From Mycobacteroides sp. CBMA 271 (GTDB lineage Bacteria > Actinomycetota > Actinomycetes > Mycobacteriales > Mycobacteriaceae), in NCBI RefSeq assembly GCF_009729205.1, contig NZ_VTHB01000001.1:1-64000 (forward strand): a DNA stretch of 64,000 bases, read 5' to 3'. The notes beneath the pieces are model-generated. The model did not search any database and was not told the origin of the DNA. It was given only the letters and a program-made list of their open reading frames with translations. Positions 10,962 to 20,266 of this stretch are shown here, in pieces. The position numbers and the translations under genes are program-made. Positions within the stretch are counted from its first letter, which is position 1. Every line of letters begins with the position of its first letter.

Positions 10962-13717
10962 CAGACCCGTTCCTTCTCCCGAAGTTCGTACGCCTCGATG
11001 ACGTCGCCTTCCTTGATGTCGTTATATGTCAAGGTCAGACCACACTCGTAACCGTCGCGGACCTCGGTGACGTCGTCCTTCTCCCGCTTGAGCGACGAGA
11101 TGGTGACCGTCTCAGCCACCACCACGTTGTCGCGCAGCAGTCGGGCCTTCGCGTTGCGCCGCATGATGCCGGACTGCACGAGACAACCCGCGATGTTGCC
11201 GACCTTGGACGACCGGAAGATGGCACGGATCTCGGCACGGCCAAGCTCCACCTCTTCGTAGACCGGCTTGAGCATGCCCTTGAGCGCGCTCTCGATCTCG
11301 TCGATGGCCTGGTAGATCACCGAGTAGTAACGGATATCCACACCCTCGCGGTTGGCCAGCTCGGTCGCCTTGCCCTCGGCCCGCACATTGAAGCCGATGA
11401 TGATGGCGTCCGAGGCCGAAGCCAGGTTGACGTTGGTCTCGGTAACACCACCGACACCGCGGTCGATGACGCGCAACTGCACCTCGTCGTCGATAGCGAT
11501 ACCTAGCAGCGCCTCTTCCAGGGCCTCGACCGTACCGGCGTTGTCGCCCTTGAGGATCAGGTTCAGCTGGCTGGTTTCCCGCAGCGCGGCATCCAGATCG
11601 TCCAGGCTGATGCGCTTGCGGCTACGGGCGGCCAACGCGTTGCGCTTACGCGCACTGCGCCGGTCGGCGATCTGCCGGGCGATCCGATCCTCTTCGACGA
11701 CGAGCAGGTTGTCACCGGCACCAGGTACCGAGGTGAAGCCGACGACCTGAACCGGACGGGACGGCAACGCCTCTTCGACGTCTTCACCGTGCTCGTCGAC
11801 CATGCGCCGCACGCGGCCATAGGCATCGCCCGCGACGATCGAGTCACCGACACGCAGCGTGCCGCGCTGGATGAGCACCGTGGCCACCGGGCCGCGACCG
11901 CGGTCCAGATGGGCTTCGATCGCCACACCTTGGGCTTCCATATCGGGGTTGGCTCGCAGATCCAGAGCGGCATCGGCGGTCAGTAGCACCGCTTCCAGCA
12001 GAGCCTCGATGTTGGTGCCCTGCTTCGCCGAGATGTCGACGAACATGGTGTCACCACCGAAGTCCTCGGCCACCAAGTTGTACTCGGTGAGCTGAGCCCG
12101 AATCTTGCCCGGGTCGGCACCTTCCTTGTCAATCTTGTTGACCGCCACCACGATCGGCACATCGGCCGCCTGCGCGTGATTGATGGCCTCCACCGTCTGC
12201 GGCATGACGCCGTCGTCGGCGGCAACCACCAGGATCGCAATATCGGTGGCCTTCGCACCACGGGCACGCATGGCGGTGAACGCCTCGTGACCAGGCGTAT
12301 CGATGAAGGTGACGAGGCGCTCGTTGCCGTCCAGCTCGGTCAGCACCTGGTAGGCACCGATGTGCTGGGTGATGCCGCCGGCCTCGCCCTCGCGGACGTT
12401 AGCCTGCCGGATGGTGTCGAGCAGTCGGGTCTTGCCGTGGTCGACGTGACCCATGACCGTGACCACCGGTGGCCTGGTCTGCAGGTCCTCTTCGCCGCCC
12501 TCGTCCTCGCCATAGGTGAGGTCGAAGGACTGCAGCAGTTCGCGGTCCTCATCTTCGGGCGAGACCACCTGCACGACGTAGTTCATCTCGCCGCCCAGCA
12601 GCTCCAGGGTCTCGTCACCCACAGACTGGGTGGCGGTCACCATCTCGCCCAGGTTGAACAGCGCCTGCACCAGCGATGCCGGGTTGGCGTCAATCTTCTC
12701 GGCGAAGTCGCTCAGCGAGGCACCGCGTGCGAGGCGGATGACCTCGCCGTTGCCGTGCGGCAACCGGACGCCGCCGACGACAGGAGCCTGCATGTTCTCG
12801 TACTCGGCCCGTTTCGCCCGCTTCGACTTGCGCCCACGCTTCGGGGCACCGCCGGGACGGCCGAACGCACCGGCCGCGCCACCGCGCTGTCCGGGACGGC
12901 CACCGCCGCCACCGGGGCGACCACGGAAACCGCCAGCGGCTCCTGCGCCGGGAGGACCGCCTGCGGGGGCACCGCCACCGGCACCGCCACCGCGGTAGTT
13001 ACCGCCACCGCCACCGGGGCCACCTGGGCGACCGCCACCGGGGCCACCGGGACGACCACCACCGGGACGAGGAGGACCACCGGGACGCGGCGGGCGCGGC
13101 CCCATGGATCCGGGCGACGGCCGTGGCGGCATATTGCTCGGGGTCGCGCCAGCGGGACGCGGTGCCCCACCGGGGCGCGGCGCCTGCGGGCGCGGGATCG
13201 GACGCTCGACAGGCTGCGCCGAGGAGAACGGGTTGTTGCCGACGCGCGGCACTCGTGCGCCGGGCTTGGGGCCGGGTACCGCACCCGGGCGCGGTGCCGG
13301 GGCCTCAGCGGCCGGTCGCTCAGCGGCGCTTGGCTCGGGCGCCGGGGCTGGTGCTGGTGTCGGCGCTGGTGTTGGCGCTGGCGCGGCCGGAGATGCGGCC
13401 GGAGGTGCAGGAGGCGCCGCCGGGGCGGGCGTCTCGATAACCTGCTCAGCAACCTTCTTTGGCGCCGGCTTCGGGGCCCCGGGCTTGGGACCGGCCTTCT
13501 TGGGTGCAGCCGCGGTGTCTGCAGCCGCACCATTGGACGCCGCAGCCGCGGGCTTGTCGCCGCCAAATGACTCACGAAGACGCCGCGCGACGGGGGCTTC
13601 CACCGTCGATGATGCGGACTTAACGAATTCGCCCTGATTGCTCAGTCGGGCGAGAACTTCTTTACTGGTCACACCGAGTTCTTTTGCTAACTCGTGTACC
13701 CGGGCCTTGCCTGCCAC
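10961..13717 (-). CDS. infB: Translation initiation factor IF-2
   Basis: IF-2 is the GTPase that places fMet-tRNA on the 30S subunit and promotes subunit joining. The 918-residue protein has an N-terminal IF2_N helix ([16 protein letters not shown]), then about 245 residues (55-300) of Ala/Pro and later Gly/Arg/Pro-rich low-complexity linker. A second IF2_N segment follows near 335. The G domain begins at GHVDHGKT (423-430), then DTPGHEAF and NKIDK. Domains II-IV close the protein. The long N-terminal linker is usual in actinobacterial IF-2. It lies between ylxR and rbfA in the classic operon. Confidence 0.99.
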
Positions 13718-13805
13718 TGCTCTCCTGTCTGCGAGGCAGCGGCTTCAGGCGCCGTACCTCGTGTTAGCTGTGATGGACGATCATCATCGACGCTTCACGG
13801 TGTGC

Positions 13806-14132
13806 TCATTGTTTGTCGTTGCCAATCTCTTGGTATTGCTCAACATGTTCGAAGACCGCGGTCGTATCCGGGTTTCCGCTGATCCGAAGCGCTCGTGCGA
13901 ACGCCCGCCGTTTCACCGCTAGGTGGTAGCACGTGTCCGAACGGTGCAACCACGCACCGCGGCCAGGCAGTCTGCGATGGACGTCGACGACAACTTCCCG
14001 ACCATCCGAAGCAAACACAGCAACCACACGAAACAGATCCGCAGCCAGCCCTCGCCCTCGGCACCCGACACATGTCCGTACCGGCTGGCCGGTATGGGCG
14101 CATGCGAACGCCGAAGTCTCACGCTGGATCAC
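13806..14132 (-). CDS. ylxR: YlxR-type RNA-binding protein (DUF448)
   Basis: A 108-residue protein with the DUF448 hallmark RTCVGCRGRG near residue 19 and the GRGAWLHRSDTCYHLAVKRRAFARAL block, the expected positions of the positively charged RNA-binding surface. YlxR sits between nusA and infB in most Gram-positive bacteria and is thought to bind RNA and modulate RNase P or translation. The start is a GTG at 14132. Here a small membrane-protein gene has been inserted between it and nusA. Confidence 0.9.
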   Translation of the reverse strand: MIQRETSAFACAHTGQPVRTCVGCRGRGLAADLFRVVAVFASDGREVVVDVHRRLPGRGAWLHRSDTCYHLAVKRRAFARALRISGNPDTTAVFEHVEQYQEIGNDKQ

Positions 14133-14485
14133 GGCTTAGTCTACCGTCCGCAGCACCTTATTTAAGAATCGCCCCATATCGAGGAACGACAGGGATGTGA
14201 TTCCCGGTCAACTCCCGCTCACAAGACGGGAATTGCAACTCGTCGACCGACACCAATGCATCCCGTAGGACCACGGCCATTCGGGGCAGCCTTGGTGGGC
14301 GCCGACCTCGCTGACATCGATTCGGTCACCGTCACCGATCGGCTGCTGACCGGTCTCAACAACACCATCCGGCCCGGTGCCCCAACCGGCAATGTCGACT
14401 ACAACGGTGACGGGCCACCGCGGATGCCTAGTCCGCGCGAGTCTTCCTACGGCGGTGGCGAACCGGCTGATCGAGATCGATCGGG
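14133..14485. other. Gap between ylxR and the membrane-protein gene, with one doubtful plus-strand reading frame
   Basis: This stretch of about 350 bases holds no convincing gene. A plus-strand frame at 14256-14489 (77 residues, containing NVDYNGDG) has no match I recognise, no clear ribosome site and proline/arginine-rich ends, so it may be a decayed gene or noise. The first 35 bases next to ylxR probably carry its leader. Confidence 0.4.
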
Positions 14486-14905
14486 TTAGTGGCCCCCGAC
14501 GACAGCCAGCACCACCGCGGTAATCAGTGCTGCAGCCTTGACGCCCTCCGCGGCAACATAAGCCAGGTGGATACGGCTACGTCCGGAGTAGACGGCGCCG
14601 TCCCGAATCGCGGTGGTTCTCCTGCTCATCACCGGCCGAACTACCAGCAGCTGAACAATCAGGCAGACCACTGCCACAACAACGGCAACCATGACTCTCG
14701 ACGATTCACCGCCTGCCACCAACACGGCCAACAATGCCACGGCAAGTACACATTCCACGGCGTTGAGCGCGCGAAACACCAGACGTCCGATCGCGAGCCC
14801 CAGCTGGATCGTCATCCCCGGCGCCCGGAACTTCAGGGGCGTCTCAATAAACGAAATTGACACCACCATGCCCAGCCAGAATGCGGTAAGCGCAACAGTT
14901 ACCAA
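14486..14905 (-). CDS. Small four-helix membrane protein of unknown function
   Basis: A 139-residue protein with four predicted membrane segments (about 1-20, 36-62, 70-90, 110-136) and a conserved-looking loop SFIETPLKFRAPG after the first helix. I recognise the type from other actinobacteria and proteobacteria only as an uncharacterised integral membrane protein. It lies on the operon strand between nusA and ylxR, 38 bases after nusA, a place where M. tuberculosis has no gene. It may simply be read through from the nusA operon. Confidence 0.7.
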   Translation of the reverse strand: MVTVALTAFWLGMVVSISFIETPLKFRAPGMTIQLGLAIGRLVFRALNAVECVLAVALLAVLVAGGESSRVMVAVVVAVVCLIVQLLVVRPVMSRRTTAIRDGAVYSGRSRIHLAYVAAEGVKAAALITAVVLAVVGGH

Positions 14906-14943
14906 CGTGGCCTCCCGAGGTGCCTAATCCGGGTTACTCGGTG

Positions 14944-15939
14944 CTAGTCGGTGGGGTCCGCGTCGCTCCTGATGTCGATTCGCCATCCCGTAAGACGTGC
15001 GGCAAGCCGGGCGTTCTGCCCTTCCTTGCCGATCGCCAGGGACAGTTGGAAGTCGGGGACGATGACGCGGGCGGCCTTGCCCGCCTCGTCAATGACCGAG
15101 ACCGACACCACCTTCGCGGGCGAAAGTGCATTGGCGACGAAGCGGGCGGGATCGGGGTCGTAATCGATGATGTCGATCTTCTCGCCGGACAGTTCACTCA
15201 TCACGTTGCGCACACGCTGCCCCATGGGACCGATGCATGCCCCCTTGGCGTTGAGCCCGGAAACCTTCGAAGCCACCGCAATCTTGGAACGATGCCCCGC
15301 CTCGCGAGCGACCGCAAGGATCTCCACCGAGCCGTCGTTGATTTCCGGCACTTCGAGCGAGAACAGCCTGCGCACCAGATTGGGGTGAGTACGCGACAGG
15401 GTGATCAGTGGTTCGCGGGCGCCGCGGGAGACGCCAACCACGTAGCAGCGCAACCGGTCTCCATGGTGGTATTCCTCACCCGGCACCTGCTCGGCTGCCG
15501 GAATGACACCTTCGGAACCCTTTGTCTCGCTGCCCATCCGAACCACGACAAGCCCGCGGGCGTTGGCGCGGGCGTCACGCTGGATGACGCCGCCAACGAC
15601 CTCACCCTCCCGGGTGGAGAACTCACCGAACTTGTGCTCATTCTCCGCGTCGCGCACGCCCTGCTGGAACACCTGCCGCGCGGTGGTGGCCGCGATGCGA
15701 CCGAATCCCTCGGGAGTGGCGTCCCATTCGGTGATGAGGTTGCCGTCCTCGTCGGTCTCGCGGGCCATCACGCGGACCACGCCCGTCTTGCGGTCGAGTT
15801 CGATACGCGCATTGGCCTCGTGACCGTCGGTGTGCCGGTATGCGGTCAGCAGCGCCGACTTAATGATGTCGATCGCCTCATCGACGGTAATGCCCTTATC
15901 GGCGGCCATCAGGTTTACCGCTGCGGGATCAATGTTCAT
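14944..15939 (-). CDS. nusA: Transcription termination/antitermination factor NusA
   Basis: NusA binds RNA polymerase and controls pausing, intrinsic termination and rRNA antitermination. The 331-residue protein has the N-terminal RNAP-binding domain ([11 protein letters not shown], with the [11 protein letters not shown] helix), the S1 domain from about 110 ([11 protein letters not shown]) and two KH domains with the GxxG turns in [11 protein letters not shown] and [17 protein letters not shown]. It lacks the acidic repeats of the E. coli protein, as usual in actinobacteria. Its ATG overlaps the rimP stop (ATGA, 15936-15939). Confidence 0.98.
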   Translation of the reverse strand: MNIDPAAVNLMAADKGITVDEAIDIIKSALLTAYRHTDGHEANARIELDRKTGVVRVMARETDEDGNLITEWDATPEGFGRIAATTARQVFQQGVRDAENEHKFGEFSTREGEVVGGVIQRDARANARGLVVVRMGSETKGSEGVIPAAEQVPGEEYHHGDRLRCYVVGVSRGAREPLITLSRTHPNLVRRLFSLEVPEINDGSVEILAVAREAGHRSKIAVASKVSGLNAKGACIGPMGQRVRNVMSELSGEKIDIIDYDPDPARFVANALSPAKVVSVSVIDEAGKAARVIVPDFQLSLAIGKEGQNARLAARLTGWRIDIRSDADPTD

Positions 15940-16472
15940 GCGCCACCTCCAGTTTCGGCTGCCCCAGCCAGTTTGAGTTCTTGCGGGTTGGGCGTTTTGA
16001 ACTCGACCTGCACGACGGCGTTCTCGATATCGGAGAACGCGAGATCGCGCACGATCCAGCCAGTGCCCTTGACGGGTTTGCGCAGCACCACCTGCACCCC
16101 GTCATCGTTGGTGCTACCGATGCGCCCGAGCAGCTCGTCACCGTCGGCGAGACGAATCTGCGCCAGCCTGCAGTGGGCGCGCCGGAAATGCGCCGGAGTC
16201 GTCAGCGGCCTATCGACACCCGGTGTGGTGACCTCCAGCTCGTACACCACCGAACCGGTGTCCGTCTCGTCCAGCAGTGCCGACGCGGTTCGGCTCAATG
16301 CGGCCACCGCATCCAGGTCCACCGGGGAATCGGAGTCAACGACCACGGTGATGCGGGACAGGTCGCCTTCCCGGACTCCCTCGATCACCGAGACGCTCTC
16401 GATCTCGACGCCGGACCGGGAGAACTCCGCAGCAAGGAGCTCGATCACCTGGTCATCGGATGGGAGGCCCAT
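15936..16472 (-). CDS. rimP: Ribosome maturation factor RimP
   Basis: RimP binds the nascent 30S subunit and aids its assembly. The 178-residue protein has the conserved start [16 protein letters not shown] and the [19 protein letters not shown] motif near residue 80, which identifies the family. I chose the ATG at 16472: the M. tuberculosis protein begins at the same place in the alignment and a GAGGAG lies upstream. A GTG at 16520 would add 16 residues that look non-conserved. It is the first gene of the rimP-nusA operon. Confidence 0.95.
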   Translation of the reverse strand: MGLPSDDQVIELLAAEFSRSGVEIESVSVIEGVREGDLSRITVVVDSDSPVDLDAVAALSRTASALLDETDTGSVVYELEVTTPGVDRPLTTPAHFRRAHCRLAQIRLADGDELLGRIGSTNDDGVQVVLRKPVKGTGWIVRDLAFSDIENAVVQVEFKTPNPQELKLAGAAETGGGA

Positions 16473-16612
16473 GATGGTTTGTGGCTCCTCATCTTGAGTT
16501 GTCGGACGTTCGGCTTGCACACCCTAGTCGTACGGTCGTGCTGGCCAGCACTCCACCTTACGCCCGGCGAGGGCTGTCATGCGGTAACCGCGGGCACTGG
16601 CAGGATGGGCGG

Positions 16613-17080
16613 ATGCCCAGAAGCCTGTCGCGCCGCGCGGTGTTGATCGGGGGCGCCGCACTCGGCGTCACCGTGGTGGCCGCCGCGTGCCAGCAGACGC
16701 CGGACACTAAACCAGAGGTCGACGACCTACTCACACAGATCGATCTCGCTCACCGCGACGCCGCCTCGGCGACCGCCGCAGCGAGCATCAACGCACCGCT
16801 GGCGCCCGCGCTGACCGCCGTCGCGGCCATCCGCCGAGCCCACGCCAGCGCACTGACCAAGGAACTTGACCGCATCCCCGGTGCGACCACCACCACACCG
16901 GCTTCCAGCACCACCACGACGTCAGCACCGCCGCCGCAGGTCGCCCAGATAAAGATGGACCTCGAGCGGTCGGCGCGCTCCGCGTTCGACCTGGCAACCA
17001 AACACGGCGGCTACCGTGCCGGACTGCTCGCATCCATCAGTGCGGCCTGCGCTTCCGCGGCGGAAGTCGATCTTCCATGA
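16613..17080 (+). CDS. Exported lipoprotein with twin-arginine-like signal (Rv2843-like position)
   Basis: A 155-residue protein beginning SLSRRAVLIGGAALGVTVV and then VAAAC. This is a twin-arginine-like stretch followed by a lipobox with Cys near residue 25, so the mature protein should be anchored outside the membrane. The rest is alanine-rich and helical, with a Thr/Ser/Pro linker near residue 85-105. It overlaps the downstream ferritin-like gene by four bases (ATGA), so the two are translated together. They occupy the place of Rv2843/Rv2844 between rimP and proS. Function unknown. Confidence 0.8.
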   Translation: MPRSLSRRAVLIGGAALGVTVVAAACQQTPDTKPEVDDLLTQIDLAHRDAASATAAASINAPLAPALTAVAAIRRAHASALTKELDRIPGATTTTPASSTTTTSAPPPQVAQIKMDLERSARSAFDLATKHGGYRAGLLASISAACASAAEVDLP

Positions 17081-17550
17081 CATCGACCGAGCCCACTCCG
17101 CAACCCGCCACATCGGCCGACGACACCGCGCTGGCAAACGCTCTCGCCAACGAACACGCGGCCATCTACTCGTACGGGCTGGTGTCGGCGCATTCAGTGC
17201 CCGACAACAACTGGCTGGTCACCGCATGCCTCGTCGAACACCGGGAGTGCCGCGAAGAGTGCATCGCCACGCTACGCCGCCGTTCGGTCGCCGCCCCCGT
17301 GGCCGCCGCCGGCTACCAGATCCCATTCGGGGTGAACACGCCCGCAGACGCCACCAAGTTGGCCTTGCAAGTGGAGACCGATACCGCGGCGTCCTGGCGG
17401 GCTGTCGCCGAGCAGTCCAGCAACAGCGAAGACCGCGGATTCGCGGTGCGGATGCTGACCGAGAGCGCGATTCGCGCGGCGCGGTGGCGCGTAGCCGCCG
17501 ACATCACGCCCGCGAGCGTCGCATTCCCGGGCGGGTCAGAGCAGGCCTAA
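17077..17550 (+). CDS. Ferritin-like helical protein (DUF4439 type)
   Basis: The 157-residue protein is all-helical with ferritin-like metal-site patterns: NEHAAIYSYG near residue 27 and VEHRECREEC near residue 55, and further acidic/arginine residues in the later helices. This matches DUF4439, a ferritin-like family of unknown activity found in actinobacteria. It is coupled to the upstream lipoprotein gene by a four-base overlap, which suggests a shared, possibly envelope-associated role. Confidence 0.82.
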   Translation: MTSTEPTPQPATSADDTALANALANEHAAIYSYGLVSAHSVPDNNWLVTACLVEHRECREECIATLRRRSVAAPVAAAGYQIPFGVNTPADATKLALQVETDTAASWRAVAEQSSNSEDRGFAVRMLTESAIRAARWRVAADITPASVAFPGGSEQA

Positions 17551-17634
17551 CCGCTCCCCGTCGACACACCGTGTGATGGCGGTTTCGTATCGCACGTTCT
17601 CGCCACAAACGGGCGTGTCGTCGCAGAAGCGGGG

Positions 17635-18117
17635 CTAGGCGAAGTGCTTCTGGGTGTCGGTGATCAGACCCGACAGCCCGCGACGGATCACCGGCTTGAG
17701 GTAGCGCGTGAATCCCAGCGTCGGCTCGATGTAGAAGGTCCAGGTGAACAGTGACCCGGTCGCCGTTGCCTCGACCTCGTAGAGCTCACCGAACCGCTTG
17801 GTGCCCGGGAAGGTCGCCGTCTCGACCATGAACGCGTTGCGGTAACGCTCCGGGCTCTCCTCCCACAGGATGAACCGCTCGTTGACGGCGGCGCCGGGAA
17901 GCGACAGCTTGGCGGTGCGCGTCGCACCCACACCGCGCGGTTCCGGGGAGGTCCAGCTGATCTTCTTGATGGCACTGCACCAGTGCAGCGGGCTCACGCC
18001 GTTGAGTTCCGCCCACACCGTGGCCGCATCCTTGGGCAGCGGCGTGGAGAACCTGTACGCGAAATCGCTTGAGTTGAAGTCGCTTTCGGCAAGCGAGGCA
18101 AGCTTAAAGGACGGCAT
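17635..18117 (-). CDS. SRPBCC / polyketide-cyclase-like protein
   Basis: A 160-residue protein with the START/SRPBCC layout: an N-terminal strand with a helix pair, PKDAATVWAELNG, then seven strands (WTSPEPRGVGATRTAKL, NERFILWEE, GELYEVEATATGSLFTWTFYIEP) and a C-terminal helix with VIRRGLSGLI. Such proteins form a deep pocket that binds lipids or polyketides. It starts 5 bases after the proS stop and is probably co-transcribed with it. Ligand unknown. Confidence 0.85.
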   Translation of the reverse strand: MPSFKLASLAESDFNSSDFAYRFSTPLPKDAATVWAELNGVSPLHWCSAIKKISWTSPEPRGVGATRTAKLSLPGAAVNERFILWEESPERYRNAFMVETATFPGTKRFGELYEVEATATGSLFTWTFYIEPTLGFTRYLKPVIRRGLSGLITDTQKHFA

Positions 18118-18122
18118 ACCGA

Positions 18123-19865
18123 TTACCTTATCGCCTGTGTGATGGACGCCACTGCGTCGGTCGCCGCAATGGACTGCGCCTCGCCCGTGAACCGGTTACG
18201 CAACTCGACGGTTCCGTCGGCCCAACCACGCCCGATCACCACGATCCAAGGCACACCGAGCAGCTCGGCATCCTTGAACTTGACGCCCGGTGAGGCGGTC
18301 CGATCATCCAGCAGCACCTCATGGCCCAGCCGATCCAGATCTGCGGCCAGCTCCTCGGCACCCGCACGTGCCGCCGCGTCCTTGTTGGCGATCACCACAT
18401 GCACGTCGAACGGAGACACCTCCGAGGGCCACCGCAGCCCAAGCTCGTCGTGCTGCTGCTCAGCGACCACAGCCACTAGCCGCGAGACACCGATGCCATA
18501 GGACCCCTGGGTGAGCCGCACCGGCTTGCCGTTCTCACCGAGCACATCGACAGTGAAGGCGTCGGTGTACTTGCGGCCCAGCTGGAAGATGTGGCCGATC
18601 TCGATGCCGCGCGCCGACACCAACTGACCCGCGCCATCGGGTGACGGATCACCGTCGCGCACCTCGGCGGCCTCGATGGTGCCGTCCGGGGTGAAGTCGC
18701 GACCGGCGACGAGGTTCACCACATGCTTGCCGGGCTCATCGGCACCGGTGATCCAACTGGTGCCCTCCACGATCCGCGGATCCACGAGATAGCGAACCCC
18801 GTTGGCGTTCAGCCCCTTAGGACCGATATAGCCGCGCACCAGGAACGGGTGCTTGGCAAAATCCGCATCGCCGAGCAACTCGTACTCGGCGGGCTCCAAC
18901 GCGGCCCCGAGCCGCTTCTCGTCGACCTCCCGATCCCCAGGTACGCCGACGGCCAGCAGCTCCCACTCACCACCGGGCTGACGCACCTTAAGCAAGATGT
19001 TCTTGAGGGTGTCGGCTGCCGTCACGGTTACCCCGAGATCGACCGAGTTCGCCCAGTCCACCAGGGTCGCGATGGTCGGGGTGTCACCCGTCTCATGCAC
19101 GACGGCTTCAGGCAAGCCCTCAAGAGTTTGTACGGGCGGCGCCGCGGTAATGACCGCCTCGACGTTCGCGGCATAACCGGACTCCACGCACCGCACGAAA
19201 GTGTCTTCCCCGGTGGGACTTTCGGCGAGAAACTCCTCCGACGCACTGCCGCCCATCGCCCCCGAGGTCGCCGCGACAATCACGTAGTCCAAGCCCAGCC
19301 GGCCGAAGATCCGTTGGTAGGCCTCACGGTGCGCGTGATAAGCCGCCTTGAGACCGTCATCGGAGGTGTCGAAAGAGTACGAGTCCTTCATGACGAATTC
19401 GCGACCTCGCAGAATGCCCGCGCGGGGACGCGCCTCATCCCGGTACTTGGTCTGGACTTGGTAGAGGACGACGGGAAAATCCTTGTAGGAGTTGTACTCC
19501 CCCTTCACAGTGAGCGCGAAAAGCTCCTCATGGGTGGGGCCAAGCAACATGTCGGTGCCTCGGCGGTCCTTCAGCCGGAACAGCGAGTCGCCGTACTCGG
19601 TCCACCGGTTGGTGGTCTCATACGGTGCGCGCGGAAGCAGCGCGGGCAGCAGGATCTCCTGGCCACCAATGGCATTCATCTCCTCGCGGACGATGTTCTC
19701 GATCTTGCGGAGAACCCGAAGGCCGAGCGGTAGCCAGCTGTACACACCCGGCGCGATAGGGCGCACGTAGCCCGCGCGGATGAGCAGCTTGTGGCTGGGA
19801 ACCTCGGCGTCGGCCGGGTCGTCGCGCAGCGTACGGACGAATAGCTCGGAAAGTCGGGTGATCAC
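18123..19865 (-). CDS. proS: Prolyl-tRNA synthetase (bacterial type with editing domain)
   Basis: This charges tRNA-Pro. The 580-residue length and the N-terminal class II core ([41 protein letters not shown]) define the bacterial ProS. The YbaK-type editing insertion occupies about 220-400 and includes [10 protein letters not shown]. Motif 3 is seen in [12 protein letters not shown], and the anticodon-binding domain follows from about 470. Backbone gene in the same position as Rv2845c. Confidence 0.99.
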   Translation of the reverse strand: MITRLSELFVRTLRDDPADAEVPSHKLLIRAGYVRPIAPGVYSWLPLGLRVLRKIENIVREEMNAIGGQEILLPALLPRAPYETTNRWTEYGDSLFRLKDRRGTDMLLGPTHEELFALTVKGEYNSYKDFPVVLYQVQTKYRDEARPRAGILRGREFVMKDSYSFDTSDDGLKAAYHAHREAYQRIFGRLGLDYVIVAATSGAMGGSASEEFLAESPTGEDTFVRCVESGYAANVEAVITAAPPVQTLEGLPEAVVHETGDTPTIATLVDWANSVDLGVTVTAADTLKNILLKVRQPGGEWELLAVGVPGDREVDEKRLGAALEPAEYELLGDADFAKHPFLVRGYIGPKGLNANGVRYLVDPRIVEGTSWITGADEPGKHVVNLVAGRDFTPDGTIEAAEVRDGDPSPDGAGQLVSARGIEIGHIFQLGRKYTDAFTVDVLGENGKPVRLTQGSYGIGVSRLVAVVAEQQHDELGLRWPSEVSPFDVHVVIANKDAAARAGAEELAADLDRLGHEVLLDDRTASPGVKFKDAELLGVPWIVVIGRGWADGTVELRNRFTGEAQSIAATDAVASITQAIR

Positions 19866-19906
19866 GATTGCACAGCATATCGGCGGCCCGGACTAGCATC
19901 GATCGC

Positions 19907-20266
19907 ATGCATGTGTGGGCGATCATTCCGGCGGTGGCGGTATTCGGTCTCGGAGTCGCGGCCCCGGCCGATGCGGCCCCGGCCACCGTGAAGTACTCGT
20001 TGTCGGCGATCGGGATCGGCAACAGCGATTTCACCGTCCAGTACCAAGACGGGAACCAGCTCCGCGAAGAGTCGGGACACACCTTCGCGGGGTACTACTG
20101 GGAACGCACAGTGAAACTCGCTGGGCCGCAGCCCGTGCTGCGAGTCACGGCGGCCGGCGCCCCGAGCGTCTTCCGGATGTCCTGCCATATCACCGTGAAT
20201 GACGGCGTCCCCGTCACCAATGGACTGCTGTTCCACGCCGGGGACTACACCCCACAGGACTGCTAG
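19907..20266 (+). CDS. Small secreted protein resembling the MmpS extracytoplasmic domain
   Basis: The 119-residue protein has a signal peptide (about 1-23, ending ADAAPA) and a beta-rich mature part with VKYSLSAIG, FTVQYQDG and a C-terminal SCHITVNDG. The order and spacing recall the MmpS domain (for example the MmpS of this window has LIYEIFG, VNYFNED and GCRIIVNGE). Unlike a true MmpS it has no evident membrane anchor and is not next to an MmpL. Two cysteines could pair. It overlaps the end of efpA by four bases in the convergent direction. The MmpS-like call is by eye and moderate. Confidence 0.7.
   Translation: MHVWAIIPAVAVFGLGVAAPADAAPATVKYSLSAIGIGNSDFTVQYQDGNQLREESGHTFAGYYWERTVKLAGPQPVLRVTAAGAPSVFRMSCHITVNDGVPVTNGLLFHAGDYTPQDC

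Noticed and set aside
12176..13570. Long plus-strand open frame over infB
   Set aside because: Antisense to the infB G-domain and linker. The glycine/threonine/arginine-rich translation is the mirror of the low-complexity coding region.
14256..14489. A 77-residue plus-strand frame between ylxR and the membrane-protein gene
   Set aside because: No ribosome site, no match, and odd composition at both ends; kept only as a note in the gap entry.
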